This document shows positions 45,606-56,612 of a DNA stretch of 64,000 nucleotides, piece by piece. Every line of letters begins with the position of its first letter. Position 1 is the first letter of the stretch. The position numbers and the translations under genes are program-made. Source of the DNA: Zingiber officinale (taxonomy: Eukaryota > Streptophyta > Magnoliopsida > Zingiberales > Zingiberaceae); NCBI RefSeq assembly GCF_018446385.1, contig NC_056003.1:22627198-22691197 (forward strand), in the 5' to 3' direction. The notes beneath the pieces are model-generated. The model searched no databases. It saw only the letters and a program-made list of their open reading frames with translations, and was not told the origin of the DNA.

Positions 45606-46932
45606 ATTTTCCCATTTTTGATGGAATGACAACCTGGTTAAGTTAGTGAAAAATATATGCAAAAATCAAGCATGATTTTCGAGGTTTTTAAGGTTTTAAG
45701 TTAAGTTAGTTGTTCAAGTTTGCATTTAGTTGCTCTTTGCTCTAACTTAACCACCTATCCCTCCCCCTTTGGCATTCATCAAATAAGGACATAAGCATCA
45801 ATACAGAGTATAAAGAAAGTAACAGAAATTTAAGAAATGATGACAAGTTAATTTGGGGGAGTTTAAACTTTGGAAGACTTGTTTAAAACATTAGCTTTAG
45901 CTTTTGGAAAATAGCTAAGTTTTGAGAGAGTAGTTAATTTTTAAAGATCATTTTTGCGAAATTAATTTTTTAAAAAAATGACTTTGCAAACTCAAAGAGA
46001 ATTTTCTAATCAGAAATTTGAAAAGCTTATACATGTATAAGAATCAAGTTTTAAATTTTCAAAGTATTTTCAAACATAAGTTTTTAAAATTAAAATTTTA
46101 AGACTAAGTTTTCAAAACTAGATTTATCAAGAAAATTTACAAACATAAGTTTAATTTTGAAACACTTTTCAAACCTGAGATTTCAAAGCTGAGTTTTAAA
46201 AGATATTTACTAAACTAAGTTTGCAATAGATTAAAAAAAATCTTAGTTTATAAAATCTAATTGAAGAAAAAAGTTAGTTTAGAAAATTTAACACAAAAGT
46301 TTTAAGATTGAGGATTTCATGGCTAAGTTTTAAAAAATATTTACTTTTCAAAACTGATTAAGTTTGTAAAAAACTTTAAATTTGAAAGCTGAAATTTAAT
46401 CTCAAAACAAAAAAAACTTAAAAAATATTATGTATAAGATGGAGAAAATAATTATGGTGTTAAGTGATGATTTAATCCTCCTCCTAAACCTGACATCTAA
46501 AATAGCTGTCTAACCAATTAGGTACTTACTGACTATCAGAAGATAGTAACTTTCACTTGATTAATCAAGTTAAGTTCATTGTAATCAGTTAGTGGTTGAC
46601 TTAACTGAGTAACTTAACTTGATTAATGTATGTTTTGTATTTAACGCCCAGACTTATATCGATGCACTGACATAAGCATCTTAAGTCCAGGCAATTGGCC
46701 TATACATCTCACCCCTTTCTATGTTTGTCAATCACAAGCAAAGTAAACCTAGGGTGTTGGTGAGATGCTCAAACACTAGTCCTAGGGGAGCATGATTTCT
46801 AAGGGATTTTTTCTAGTCTAAGGCTAAAATTATTTTGAAATTCTAAAAGTAGGAACGTTTTTGAAAAAAAAAACAATTTTAACCTAGAATTTGAAACAGT
46901 CAATTTTAAAACAATTTTGAATTTTGAAAATC
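45606..46932. other. SIRE 3' internal region without ORF
   Basis: Lies between the pol stop (46933) and the left LTR on the minus strand, where some SIRE elements carry an env-like ORF. It is A/T-rich with many AAAATTT and TTTTAAA strings. No ORF or transmembrane stretch survives. Confidence 0.6.
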
Positions 46933-48129
46933 CTAGTCTATTAAACACATCCTTAGTTTTCTACGCAGATTGCTAAATTCATTTTCAGGGAGTGGTTTTG
47001 TTAATATGTCAGCTAAATTGGACTTGGACTCAATGTAATTGAGTTCAATGTCACCTTTAGTAACATGATCCCTGATAAAGTGATGCCTAATTTCAATGTG
47101 TTTGGTTCTGGAATGATGCACTGGATTTTTTGTTAGGTTAATTGAGCTAATGTTATCAATTAGGACTTTTACATTTGTAAGGTTCAAGTTAAAGTCTTTT
47201 AGGGTGTGCATCATCCATAATAATTGTGCAACACACTCTCCTATAGCTATATATTCTGACTCAGTTGTAGATAGGGCAACACAGTGTTGCTTTCTACTAA
47301 ACCAGCTGACAAGTGATGGACCCAGTAATTGGCATCCGCCACTTGTGCTTTTGTGGTCTAATTTGCATCCAGCATAATCTGAGTCAGAGTACCCTATTAA
47401 CTCAAAATTATTAGTCCTAGGGTACCAAATACCTACATTTGTTATTCCTTTAAGGTATCTAAAGATTCGTTTGACTTGAGTCAAATTAGATTCTTTAGCA
47501 CAGGTTTAGTATCGGGCATATATACTAACTACAAATAAGATATCTGGTCGACTTGCAGTTAAGTATAATAGACTACCTATGACACTCCTATAGTATTTTA
47601 GATCAATTGGTTTTCCATTGGGATCATCATCTAGGATTGTGTTTACTGCCATAGGTGTTTTTATCTCTTTGGTGTTTTCCATTCCAAATTTTTTAAGTAA
47701 TTCCTTAGTATATTTTTGTTGATAGATGTAGTTACCTTCATTTGTCTGTTTGATTTGTAATCCTAAAAAATAGGTTAATTTTCCTACCAGACTCATTTCA
47801 AATTCGTTTTCCATTAGACTTGTAAATTCATCTAAAAATTCTAAATTTGTTGAACCAAAGATTATGTCGTCTACGTAAATTTGTACTATAAAAATATCTT
47901 CTTTTATTAATTTGACAAATAAGGTTGGGTCAATTTGACCTTGGTTAAACCCTTTAGAGATTAGGTAAGACGTTAGTCTTTCATACCAAGCCCTAGGTGC
48001 TTGATTAAGTCCATATAAGGCTTTCTTCAATTTATAGACATAATCAAGGTGTTCTAGACTTTCAAACCCAGGTGGTTGTCCTACGTAGACTTCTTCTTTT
48101 ATTAGTCCATTTAAGAATGCTGGCTTAAC
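46933..48129 (-). pseudogene. SIRE pol: RT second part and RNase H
   Basis: Continues the RT after the inner insertion with an AFLNG-type motif, then [18 protein letters not shown] and the catalytic [10 protein letters not shown] at about 47860, followed by RNase H with YSDSDYAGC, FSRKQHCVALSTTESEYIA and NLADILTKPLPE at the end. One in-frame TAA lies between 47484 and 47506, where a glutamine codon is expected. The 5-mer TTAAC at 48125-48129 is the left target duplication of the inner element. Confidence 0.9.
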
Positions 48130-48327
48130 TGTTGGTGCAATCTTAGGTCAAGGTTGACCTGGTTGACCTGACTCGAGTTGACCTGACTCGAGTTGTGTTT
48201 TGATGTTTGACGATGTTTGACGAGAAGAGAGTTGTATTCTTGATGTTTGACAAGAATAGATGTTTGGGAGATTATTGGTGCAACCGTAGGTCAAGGTTGA
48301 CCTGGTTGACCTGATTCGGGAAAGAGT

Positions 48328-48945
48328 CCAAGTATGGAGACTTGGCAACGGAAAAAGTCCAAGCAGGGAACTTGACACTGGAAAAGTCCAAGCAGGGAGC
48401 TTGGCACGCGAAAAGTCCAAGTGTGGAGACTTGGCACGGGAAAAGTCCAAGTATGGAGACTTGGCACTGGAAACGTCCAAGTATGGAGACTTGACGGAGA
48501 AGTCAAGCAGGGAGCTTGGCACGAGGAAAGTCCTAACTGGGATGTTGGCGTGGAAAGTCTGGTGAGTGAAACCAGGCGGTGGGAAAGTCCTAACCGAGAT
48601 GTTAGAGTTGGAAAGTCCAGTGAGTGAAGCCGAGCAGTGGGAAAGTCCTAACTGGGATGTTAGGCGGTTGGAAAGTCCAGTGAGTGAAGCGAGGAGAAAG
48701 TCCTAATCGGGATGTTAGGCAGTGTGGAAATCCTGGTGAGTGAAGCCAGGTGAAAGTCCGGGTGAGTGAAGCCAGGCAAGGGAAAATCCAGATGGATCAG
48801 GGATGATCGGACATCTGGTGTTGAGGAAAGTCCAAGTAGGTCAAAGGGATTGACCGGACACTTGGCGGGGAATTCTAGCAGGTCAAGGGAGTGACCAGAT
48901 GCTAGGAATGAAGTACCAACAGGTCGAGGTTGACCGAATGTTGGT
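48328..48945 (+). repeat. hairpin-cassette array (gag-only element, 5' LTR)
   Basis: A series of paired arms separated by GGAAAGTCC-like spacers: CCAAGT/ACTTGG, CCAAGC/GCTTGG, CCTAAC/GTTAGG, CCTGG/CCAGG, CCAGATG/CATCTGG, CCAAGT/ACTTGG, CTAGCA/TGCTAG and ACCAACA/TGTTGGT. The last three enclose an inner GGTC...GACC. Several units in this copy are decayed relative to the 3' LTR. Confidence 0.85.
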
Positions 48946-48993
48946 TTGGAAGGCTTGGGACTTGGTTTGGGCAAAAACCAAGTCACTAGTAAT

Positions 48994-49273
48994 CTGATCG
49001 GTCTGGTGACCGATCAGTAACCGATCAGTGTGCTACTGATCGGTATCTGATCGGTCTGTGGACCGATCAAGAGCTTCCCTGATCGATCGTGGCGACCGAT
49101 CAGGAGACGATGTCGCGGAAGGAAGAGCGAGTTGGGATCGGTCTGTGGACCGATCCAGCTGTGGCCTGATCGGTCCACAGACCGATCAGAGTACGCACAG
49201 AATCTCTGTGCACTGACTGATCGGTCTGGGGATCGATCAGCGCAGGGCCTGATCGGTCCACAGACCGATCAGG
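48994..49273. repeat. cluster of GATCGGTC...GACCGATC palindromes (5' LTR)
   Basis: Repeated 18-20-bp near-palindromes of the form GATCGGTCTGTGGACCGATC, spaced 20-45 bp apart, just upstream of the TATA box at 49328. Each could form a hairpin or cruciform. Confidence 0.9.
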
Positions 49274-49327
49274 GTTCTAGCCGTTGCAACGCAACGGCTA
49301 GTTTCTTCGCTGTTTCTTCTTCGCAGG

Positions 49328-49335
49328 TATAAAGG
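49328..49335 (+). promoter_or_regulatory. TATA box of gag-only element
   Basis: TATAAAGG within GCAGGTATAAAGGAGACG. It is conserved at 54242 in the 3' LTR and places the hairpin and palindrome arrays in U3. Confidence 0.6.
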
Positions 49336-49864
49336 AGACGATGGCATCTTCTGTGAAAAAGATTCTTCCTCTTCTCTTCTGCTACAGAGCTGCTGTTCTG
49401 GTGCTTGAGCTTTGTTGAGCTCTTCTTCGCAAGCTTCGCGTGAGCTTCTTCCTTCGGCTGGGACTCCGACTGAGCTGCTGCTGTGGTTGGCGTCTGAGAA
49501 GCAAGAAGGCAAGGGTTGTTTACATTTGCTGTGTATTTACTTCTTGCTTCTCTTGTATTTGTACTCCTTATCTTGCTGTTGTAAGAAGTAGTTGTGGCGA
49601 GGTTTCTCCACCCATAAGGAGCTCATATTTAGCCGGTTCTCCGGGGACTCATCCACCGACGGATTGGTAGGCTTCGTCCACTTTACGGACACGCCGAGGA
49701 GTAGGAGTTCATCTCCGAACCTCGTTACATCGGTTTGTTTTTCTTCTCCTTAGTTTCTTCCTTGTATTTCCGCTGCGACTAACCCTAATTGTAGGAAGAA
49801 CGCGAGAATTTGGGGCGGCTATTCACACCCCCCTCTCTAGCCGAGTACGAACGATCCCAACAAG

Positions 49865-49876
49865 TGGTATCAGAGC
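49865..49876 (+). other. primer-binding site (tRNA-Met type)
   Basis: TGGTATCAGAGC begins three bases after the LTR end. Confidence 0.93.
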
Positions 49877-49923
49877 GAGGCCGCTCTTCGACGGATCAAC
49901 ACCCGGGGGAGGACGGGCTAGAG

Positions 49924-51366
49924 ATGGATCTCTATGGAGAAGATGTCACGATTCAACCCTTCTACGAGTCTCACGACAACTTCACATATTGGAAGGTAAG
50001 GATGATGTATTTTCTTAGGACTAATATGTTAAATTGGTTTTGTGTACAAGAAGGGTTTTCCCCTCCGATGGATGAAGAAGGAAAACCTATCAAGAAGAAG
50101 GAGTGGACGAAAGAGTAAATCCGACAATCCGAAATCAATGACGAGGTAACAAAAATTATTGAATTTGCTTTACCTAATAATGTTTTGTGCAAGATAGATA
50201 GGTACAACAACGCCAAGGAATTGTGGAACAATTTGGCAAAATTCCATGAAAAGGAGCCTAGTGAGCCAAGTAGCTCACATCATGGAGGAAGCAAATTGGG
50301 AGTTGAGGGCTACTCAACATCCAAGGAAGAAGAGGAGGAGAGCTCTTGTTCAAGATCGGAGCAAGAAGAGGCATCTACCTCCGGGAGGGATGAAGAAGAA
50401 AGCTCATCTACATCCACAACCCTAGGTAACTCAAACACTGTGATTTCAAGCAAATTACACATAATGTGTTTTGAGTGTAGGAAGTTTGGGCACTACAAGA
50501 GTAAGTGTCCAAAGAGGGTTAGAAAGACTCCACCGGCACCAAAGGTCAAGGAAACCGGAGTCCCGACATGCAAGAGCAAGAAGCACGTGGTGTGCTTCCA
50601 ATGCAAGCAACGGGGACACTATAGGAGTCAATGTCCAAGGGGGAGGCAACCTCACAAGGACAAGAGGCCAAACACATGTAAAGGGGGAGCTAAGGCAAAC
50701 CCTAAGGTAACATTTAAAGCTCATTCTTGCAATTCTAGTAGGATGCATGTTAGTAGTCTTATTGCCATTGTCAATAATGATAAGCATGTTAACACTAGAA
50801 ATTGATACATGTGCTTAGGAGCCAAGCATGTTAGCCTAGATAAGAACAATTCTAGAAATGCTAACCCTAGAATTAACTCATCTAAGGCTAAGGAAAATCT
50901 AAATAGAAATCCCAAATCATCTAGACACATGCCTAGGAATACCTCAAAGAAAAATGATAAATCAAAACTTGAGGTATTAGAGAAAGAAAATCAAGTCTTG
51001 AGGTCAAGACTTGACTCTCTAGAAAAGGCTCTTAAGGATTTGACTCTAGGGTTTAGGGGTCAAAAACCCAAGTTCAAGGACAAGAAAGGTTTGGGTCACA
51101 AACCTAAGTCCCAATTGGTCAAGCCCACTTATCATAATGTTTCATTCGATTATGGAACAAAACCTAGGGCTAGGAAGACCATTACCAAGGTCACAAGGGG
51201 AGTCACCCCTATAGTTGACCTTGATGAGACCCAAATGACCAAGGCTTTAAAGCCTAAGAGGGTCATTAGGAGGGTTGCTAGGGAAGTTATCCCTAGTGAA
51301 TATTTAGTGAACCTAATGAGCTCTAATAGGTATTGGGTTCCTAGGAGCATCTTCTCTACCCCATAG
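49924..51366 (+). pseudogene. Gag with two CCHC zinc knuckles (two in-frame stops)
   Basis: One reading frame from the ATG at 49924 (MDLYGEDVTIQPFYESHDNF, then YWKVRMMYFLRT) to the TAG at 51364. It is interrupted by TAA at 50116-50118 and TGA at 50803-50805. After a short capsid-like remnant (NAKELWNNLAKFHEKE) comes a Ser/Glu-rich linker and two zinc knuckles, CFECRKFGHYKSKC and CFQCKQRGHYRSQC. A coiled-coil segment (LEVLEKENQVLRSRLDSLEK) and a basic Lys-rich tail follow. Most of the central UBN2-type domain is missing. SIRE-like Gags usually have one knuckle, so two may reflect duplication. Confidence 0.85.
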
Positions 51367-53079
51367 ATGGGTTAGAAAGTGTCAACTCCGATTAGAAGGG
51401 TAGTTAACCCAACTTTGAGGAAATTGACACTCAATGAGCATTTTCAAGGTTTTGAGAACTTTTGAAAATGAAATGGAATTATCATTTACTCCTTTGAAGA
51501 GTTAAATGTGCCTAAAAGATTGGAAATTTCATTTTTAATCTCAATTGGCACAATTTGGGAAAATCTAGAGAACTCTCGAGGAAAAATGAAACATGCCAAG
51601 TTTTGAGGATAAATTTGATCTTTAAGTGGCATGAATTAATCTAGAGTTCAAGAAGTGTCAAAATTAGGATTTTGGCATTTTGGGGCAATCTAGGATTAAA
51701 TTTGAAGTTAGCCAAGTGGTTAAGGATACTTAGATAGGTAATCTAGGTATATTTATTTATGCTAAATCTTGTCATGATTGTTTGTCCTCACATGTCATGA
51801 CATCATGTTTAGTTTTATTATCATTTGAAATGTCATGATAATGCTTAGGCTAGTTTTTATGTCATGTTTATTTAAGTTTCAAACTTTATGCCATGACATC
51901 ATGACATTGGCACATGTCTTCATTTATGATACCATTTTATGCCATGTCATCATCTCTTGCATTAATAATCAATTGAATTGATTTAAGGATGAAAAACACA
52001 TTTTGATATTGAGATCAAATTTGTGTTTAGAAAATGCATGAGACCTTAGTCTAAGATACCTAAACCCATATCTCACATCAAAATTGCCATGGATGTGTTT
52101 GATACACTTTAGATGTGTGTGAGATATTAGGATCATGAATTAGGATCAAGGTGCATAGTTCTTGTACCTAGATGAGCCTAATTCAAGAAATGGAGGATCA
52201 TAGGGAAAGCTTGTGTACAAGTCATGTACATTTAGCCCTAAGATTATGGTCCTAAATTAAAAGGTTTAAAATCATTTTGAAATTGATTTGAAAAACCTTG
52301 ATGAAGCCCATCTTAGTGATTGCATTCATCATTGAACATTGTGATACAAAGTTGAGTTAAACTTGAACTATTTCACAATTTCACAATTTTTCGAATTTCA
52401 CAATTTTTTGAATTTTCTGGAATTTTCTAGGAGTTTCTGAATTTCGGGAAGGAAATTTCAGAAATCTCCTGTCAGAGTCTGGATCGGTCTGGGGACCGAT
52501 CCAGGGAAGTCCTGATCGGTCTGCGGACCGATCCAGTGAAGCATGGATCGGTCTGGGGACCGATCCAGGGGGCTTTTGATCGATCTGAGGACCGATCAGT
52601 GCATGCCAGTTTCTGATTTTCAGCATATGTCTGAAATTTCAGTTTTTGGGAGTTGAGTTTCGGGTTTCTAAAGGTTTGAAACTCTCCAAGACATTTTTGG
52701 TGCAATGGTCAAGGGAGAGTTGACCTTTAGGGGGAGTTTTTACCTAATTGTCAAGGGAAGTTGACTCTTAGGGGGAGTTTTTACTCCTTAAGACTTTTGA
52801 AGATTAGTGACATAGGATTGTCACTAAGTTGATTGTTGAGTTTAGTATCAAGGGGGAAATTAAGAGTTTCAATGGAAGGTATGGGACTTTCATTAGGAGG
52901 AAACTCTTGACCTTGATTCCCTCTTTTTGATGTGTGTCAAAAAGGGGGAGAGATGTCCCAAGGGGGAGAGTGTAGGTTTTGGAAGAATGTTCAAGGAAGA
53001 ACATTGGAAAACCTAAGTTAGGTTATCGGATTAACCTAACTTGATTTTGGATTTTGTCAAACATCAAAAAGGGGGAGAT
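51367..53079 (+). other. non-coding interior of gag-only element
   Basis: Replaces the pol region. It is T-rich, with repeated CATGTCATGACATCATG-like strings (51780-51960), four GATCGGTC palindromes (52481-52600) and AGGGGGAGTTTTTAC-type repeats (52730-52790), ending in the purine tract at 53064-53078. No protease, integrase or RT motif is detectable. Confidence 0.7.
52481..52600. repeat. four GATCGGTC palindromes inside the gag-only element
   Basis: Four near-identical units, GGATCGGTCTGGGGACCGAT and variants, with a period of about 36 bp. They are the same palindrome as in the LTRs but located in the internal region. Confidence 0.88.
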
Positions 53080-54798
53080 TGTTGGTGCAATCTTAGGTCA
53101 AGGTTGACCTGGTTGACCTGACTCGAGTTGACCTGACTCGAGTTGTGTTTTGATGTTTGACGATGTTTGACGAGAAGAGAGTTGTATTCTTGATGTTTGA
53201 CAAGAATAGATGTTTGGGAGATTATTGGTGCAACCGTAGGTCAAGGTTGACCTGGTTGACCTGATTCGGGAAAGAGTCCAAGTATGGAGACTTGGCAACG
53301 GAAAAAGTCCAAGCAGGGAACTTGGCACTGGAAAAGTCCAAGCAGGGAGCTTGGCACGCGAAAAGTCCAAGTGTGGAGACTTGGCACGGGAAAAGTCCAA
53401 GTATGGAGACTTGGCACTGGAAAAGTCCAAGTATGGAGACTTGGCACGGAGAAGTCCAAGCAGGGAGCTTGGCACGAGGGAAAGTCCTAACTGGGATGTT
53501 AGGCAGGTGGAAAGTCCTGGTGAGTGAAACCAGGCAGTGGGAAAGTCCTAACTGGGATGTTAGGCAGTGTGGAAAGTCCTGGTGAGTGAAGCCAGGCAGT
53601 GGGAAAGTCCTAACTGGGATGTTAGGCAGTTGGAAAGTCCTGGTGAGTGAAGCCAGGCAGTGAGAAAGTCCTAACTGGGATGTTAGGCAGTGTGGAAATC
53701 CTGGTGAGTGAAGCCAGGTGAAAGTCCGGGTGAGTGAAGCCAGGCAAGGGAAAATCCAGATGGATCAGGGATGATCGGACATCTGGTGTTGAGGAAAGTC
53801 CAAGTAGGTCAAAGGGATTGACCGGACACTTGGCGAGGAATTCTAGCAGGTCAAGGGAGTGACCAGATGCTAGGAATGAAGTACCAACAGGTCGAGGTTG
53901 ACCGAATGTTGGTTTGGAAGGCTTGGGACTTGGTTTGGGCAAAACCAAGTCACTAAATCTGATCGATGCGGTGACGATCGAACCGATCGATGTGCTGCGA
54001 TCGGTATCGATCGATCGTGGACCGATCAAACTTCGATCGATCGTGGCGGCCGTCGAGACGGCGATGTCGCGGAAGGAAGGCGAGTTGGGATCGGTCCGTG
54101 GACCGATCCGGTCGATCGGTCCACCGATCGAGTACGCATGTCTCGATCGATGCGGGGACCGATCGGTAGGCTGATCGGTCCACCGATCGGAGTTCTAGCC
54201 GTGCAACGCAACGGTTAGTTTCTTCGCTGTCTCTTCGCAGGTATAAAGGAGACGATGGCATCTTCTGTGAAAAAGATTCTTCCTCTTCTCTTCTGCTACA
54301 GAGCTGCTGTTCTGGTGCTTGAGCTTTGTTGAGCTCTTCTTCGCAAGCTTCGCGTGAGCTTCTTCCTTCGGCTGGGACTCCGACTGAGCTGCTGCTGTGG
54401 TTGGCGTCTGAGAAGCTGTTGCTTCTTCAACAGTCGACAAGAAGGCAAGGGTTGTTTACATTTGCTGTGTATTTACTTCTTGCTTCTCTTGTATTTGTAC
54501 TCCTTATCTTGCTGTTGCAAGAAGTAGTTGTGGCGAGGTTTCTCCACCCATAAGGAGCTCATATTTAGCCGGTTCTCCGGGGACTCATCCACCGACGGAT
54601 TGGTAGGCTTCGTCCACTTTACGGACACGCCGAGGAGTAGGAGTTCATCTCCGAACCTCGTTACATCGGTTTGTTTTTCTTCTCCTTAGTTTCTTCCTTG
54701 TATTTCCGCTGCGACTAACCCTAACTGTAGGAAGAACGCGAGAATTTGGGGCGGCTATTCACACCCCCCTCTCTAGCCGAGTACGAACGATCCCAACA
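53080..54798 (+). repeat. 3' LTR of gag-only element
   Basis: 1719 bp, with the hairpin array at 53278-53913, the palindrome cluster at 53961-54190 and a TATA box at 54242. It is very similar to the 5' LTR outside the arrays. It has an insertion of about 18 bp near 54417 (TGTTGCTTCTTCAACAG region) absent from the 5' copy. Confidence 0.94.
53278..53913 (+). repeat. hairpin-cassette array (gag-only element, 3' LTR)
   Basis: The better-preserved copy: six CCAAG-type units at 53278-53475, then alternating CCTAAC/GTTAGG and CCTGG/CCAGG units at 53485-53745, then CCAGATG/CATCTGG, CCAAGT/ACTTGG, CTAGCA/TGCTAG and ACCAACA/TGTTGGT. Spacers are GGAAAGT or GGAAAAGT. Confidence 0.87.
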
Positions 54799-56612
54799 TT
54801 AACATCCATTTGGTATAGTCTAAACGCTTTGTGTGTTGCATAACTTAGTAACATCCTAATGGATTCTAGTCTAACTACTGGGGCATATGTTTCATCATAG
54901 TCAAGTCCTTCCACTTGACTGAACCCCTTAGCTACTAGCTTGGCCTTATTTCTAGTAATTTCTCCCGTTTCACTTAGTTTGTTTCTAAATACCCATTTAG
55001 TTTCTATTATTTTCTTATTCTTGGGTGGTGGTACCAAGTCCTAAACTTCATTACACTCAAATTGAGCTAATTCTTCTTGCATAGCTATGACCCAGTCTGG
55101 GTCAAGGAGTGATTCGGCTATGGTTTTGGGTTCAATTTTTGAGATTAAAGATATTTGACTCAGATTTCTAAAGGAAGATCTAGTTTGAACCCTAAGGTCT
55201 GGGTCACCAATTATTTGATCAGTTGGGTGATTTGGATTGACTCTTGTTGTTCTAGGGGGTTGACTCTCCTGAGGTTGTTCTTCTTCTTCATGACTTAGGA
55301 TTTGGTTGGTTCCTTCATAGTTATTATTTTCTTGAACAAATTCAATTGATTGATGTTGTGTCTGTACTAGGTTTTGTTTGAATTCTTCAAATTTCACATT
55401 AGTAGTTTCTTCAATTCTCAAGGTAACATTATTGTAAACCCTGTAGCCTCTACTATTTAGGGAGTACCCTAAGAAAATTCCATTTTCAACTTTAGAGGTG
55501 AATTTTCCTAGATGTTCTCTTGTATTCAAGATGAAAGCTGGGCACACAAATACTCTAAAGTATTTTATATTGGGTTGTTTATTGTAATAAATTTCAAAAA
55601 ATATTTTGTTATGGGTTTTGTTTAGTGTTGTTCTGTTTTGTACATAGCAAGCTGTACTTACAGCTTCCGCCCAAAAATATTTAGGTAAGTTGTATTCATT
55701 TAACATCGTTCTAGAGGCTTCAAATAATGTTCTATTTTTTCTTTCTATAATCCCATTTTGTTGGGGGGGTTTTAGGGCACGAAAATTCGTGATGATAGCC
55801 ATTTTCAAGACAGAATTTGTTAAAGTTATGATTTTTAAATTCTCCCTCATTATCACTTCTAATTCTTTTAATTTTAAGGTCCTTTTTATTTTCAATTGTT
55901 TACAAAAGTTTGTAAAGATTTTAAAAGTTTCATCCTTATTTTTTAAAAATTTTACCCAAGTGAACCTAGAATAGTCATCTTTTATTACTAGACAGTATAG
56001 ACTTCCATTTATTGATTTGACTCCATGGGAGTCAAATAAGTCTAAATGTAACAGTTCTAAGATTGAGTTGGTTTGAGCTTCATTAGTTGGTTTGTGGGTA
56101 GATCTTGTTTGCTTACCTTGTTGACAAGCATTACATATGGTTGAATCAAGGTTAGGTAATTTTGGTAGTCCTCTAACTAGTCCATTTAGTCTGCTTATAT
56201 TTATGAAATTTGTATGTGACATTCTTCTATGTCATAACCAGGTTTCTTCTTTTTGAGTTAAATAACACTTAATTGAAGAAGTGGTTAAGTTAATCGCATA
56301 GATGTTGTCTTTCCTAAACCCTTTTAGGCTTATATTAGGGTTGTCTAGGTGTAAGCATTCTGTGGATAAAAACCTAACCTTATACCTAGTATCGCACAGT
56401 TGACTTATATTTAAAAGATTATACTTGAAATTTTCAACAAGTAAAACATTTGTAATAATAAAGTCAATTTTTAGTTCGATATTGCCTATACCAATTATCT
56501 TGAGTTTACCGTTGTTCCCAAAAGCAACTGTTCCTAGGCTTTTGTAAGTGAGTTGAGTGAATTTTGTGTAATCTCCAGTCATATGTTTGGAGCAACCACT
56601 ATCCAAAATTCA
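54799..56612 (-). pseudogene. SIRE pol: protease, integrase, RT first part
   Basis: In one minus-strand frame: protease LDSGCSKHMTGDYTKF (about 56600), GAG-pre-integrase with HRRMSHTNFINISRL and CNACQQGK, integrase core with LHLDLFDSHG and QQNGIIERKNRTLFE, then the RT start with TKWVFRNKLSETGEITRNKA and DYDETYAPVVRLESIRMLLS. It ends where the inner element is inserted. Stops at about 56229 and 55038 stand where tryptophan codons are expected. The integrase core around 55800 is slightly shifted. Non-functional. Confidence 0.9.

Larger units (their letters stand above)
48130..49862 (+). repeat. 5' LTR of gag-only element
   Basis: 1733 bp. Contains a hairpin-cassette array (48328-48945), a GATCGGTC palindrome cluster (48994-49273) and a TATAAAGG box (49328). 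About 143 bp inside the start there is a second copy of the LTR-start junction. Confidence 0.94.
48130..54798 (+). mobile_element. non-autonomous gag-only LTR element (TR-GAG type)
   Basis: A 6669-bp element with TGTTGGTGCAATC...GATCCCAACA ends and a TTAAC target duplication (48125-48129 and 54799-54803). LTRs are 48130-49862 and 53080-54798. The primer site TGGTATCAGAGC is at 49865 and the purine tract AAAAAGGGGGAGA directly precedes the 3' LTR. The interior encodes only a Gag with two zinc knuckles; no protease, integrase or RT is present. It would need another element's enzymes, plausibly those of SIRE, to move. Confidence 0.93.

Noticed and set aside
48291-48522. ORFs with a repeated TWTFPVPSLH peptide pattern (also at 53241-53475)
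   Set aside because: They are translations of the hairpin-cassette repeats on the antisense strand of the LTR; period and sequence come from the DNA repeat.
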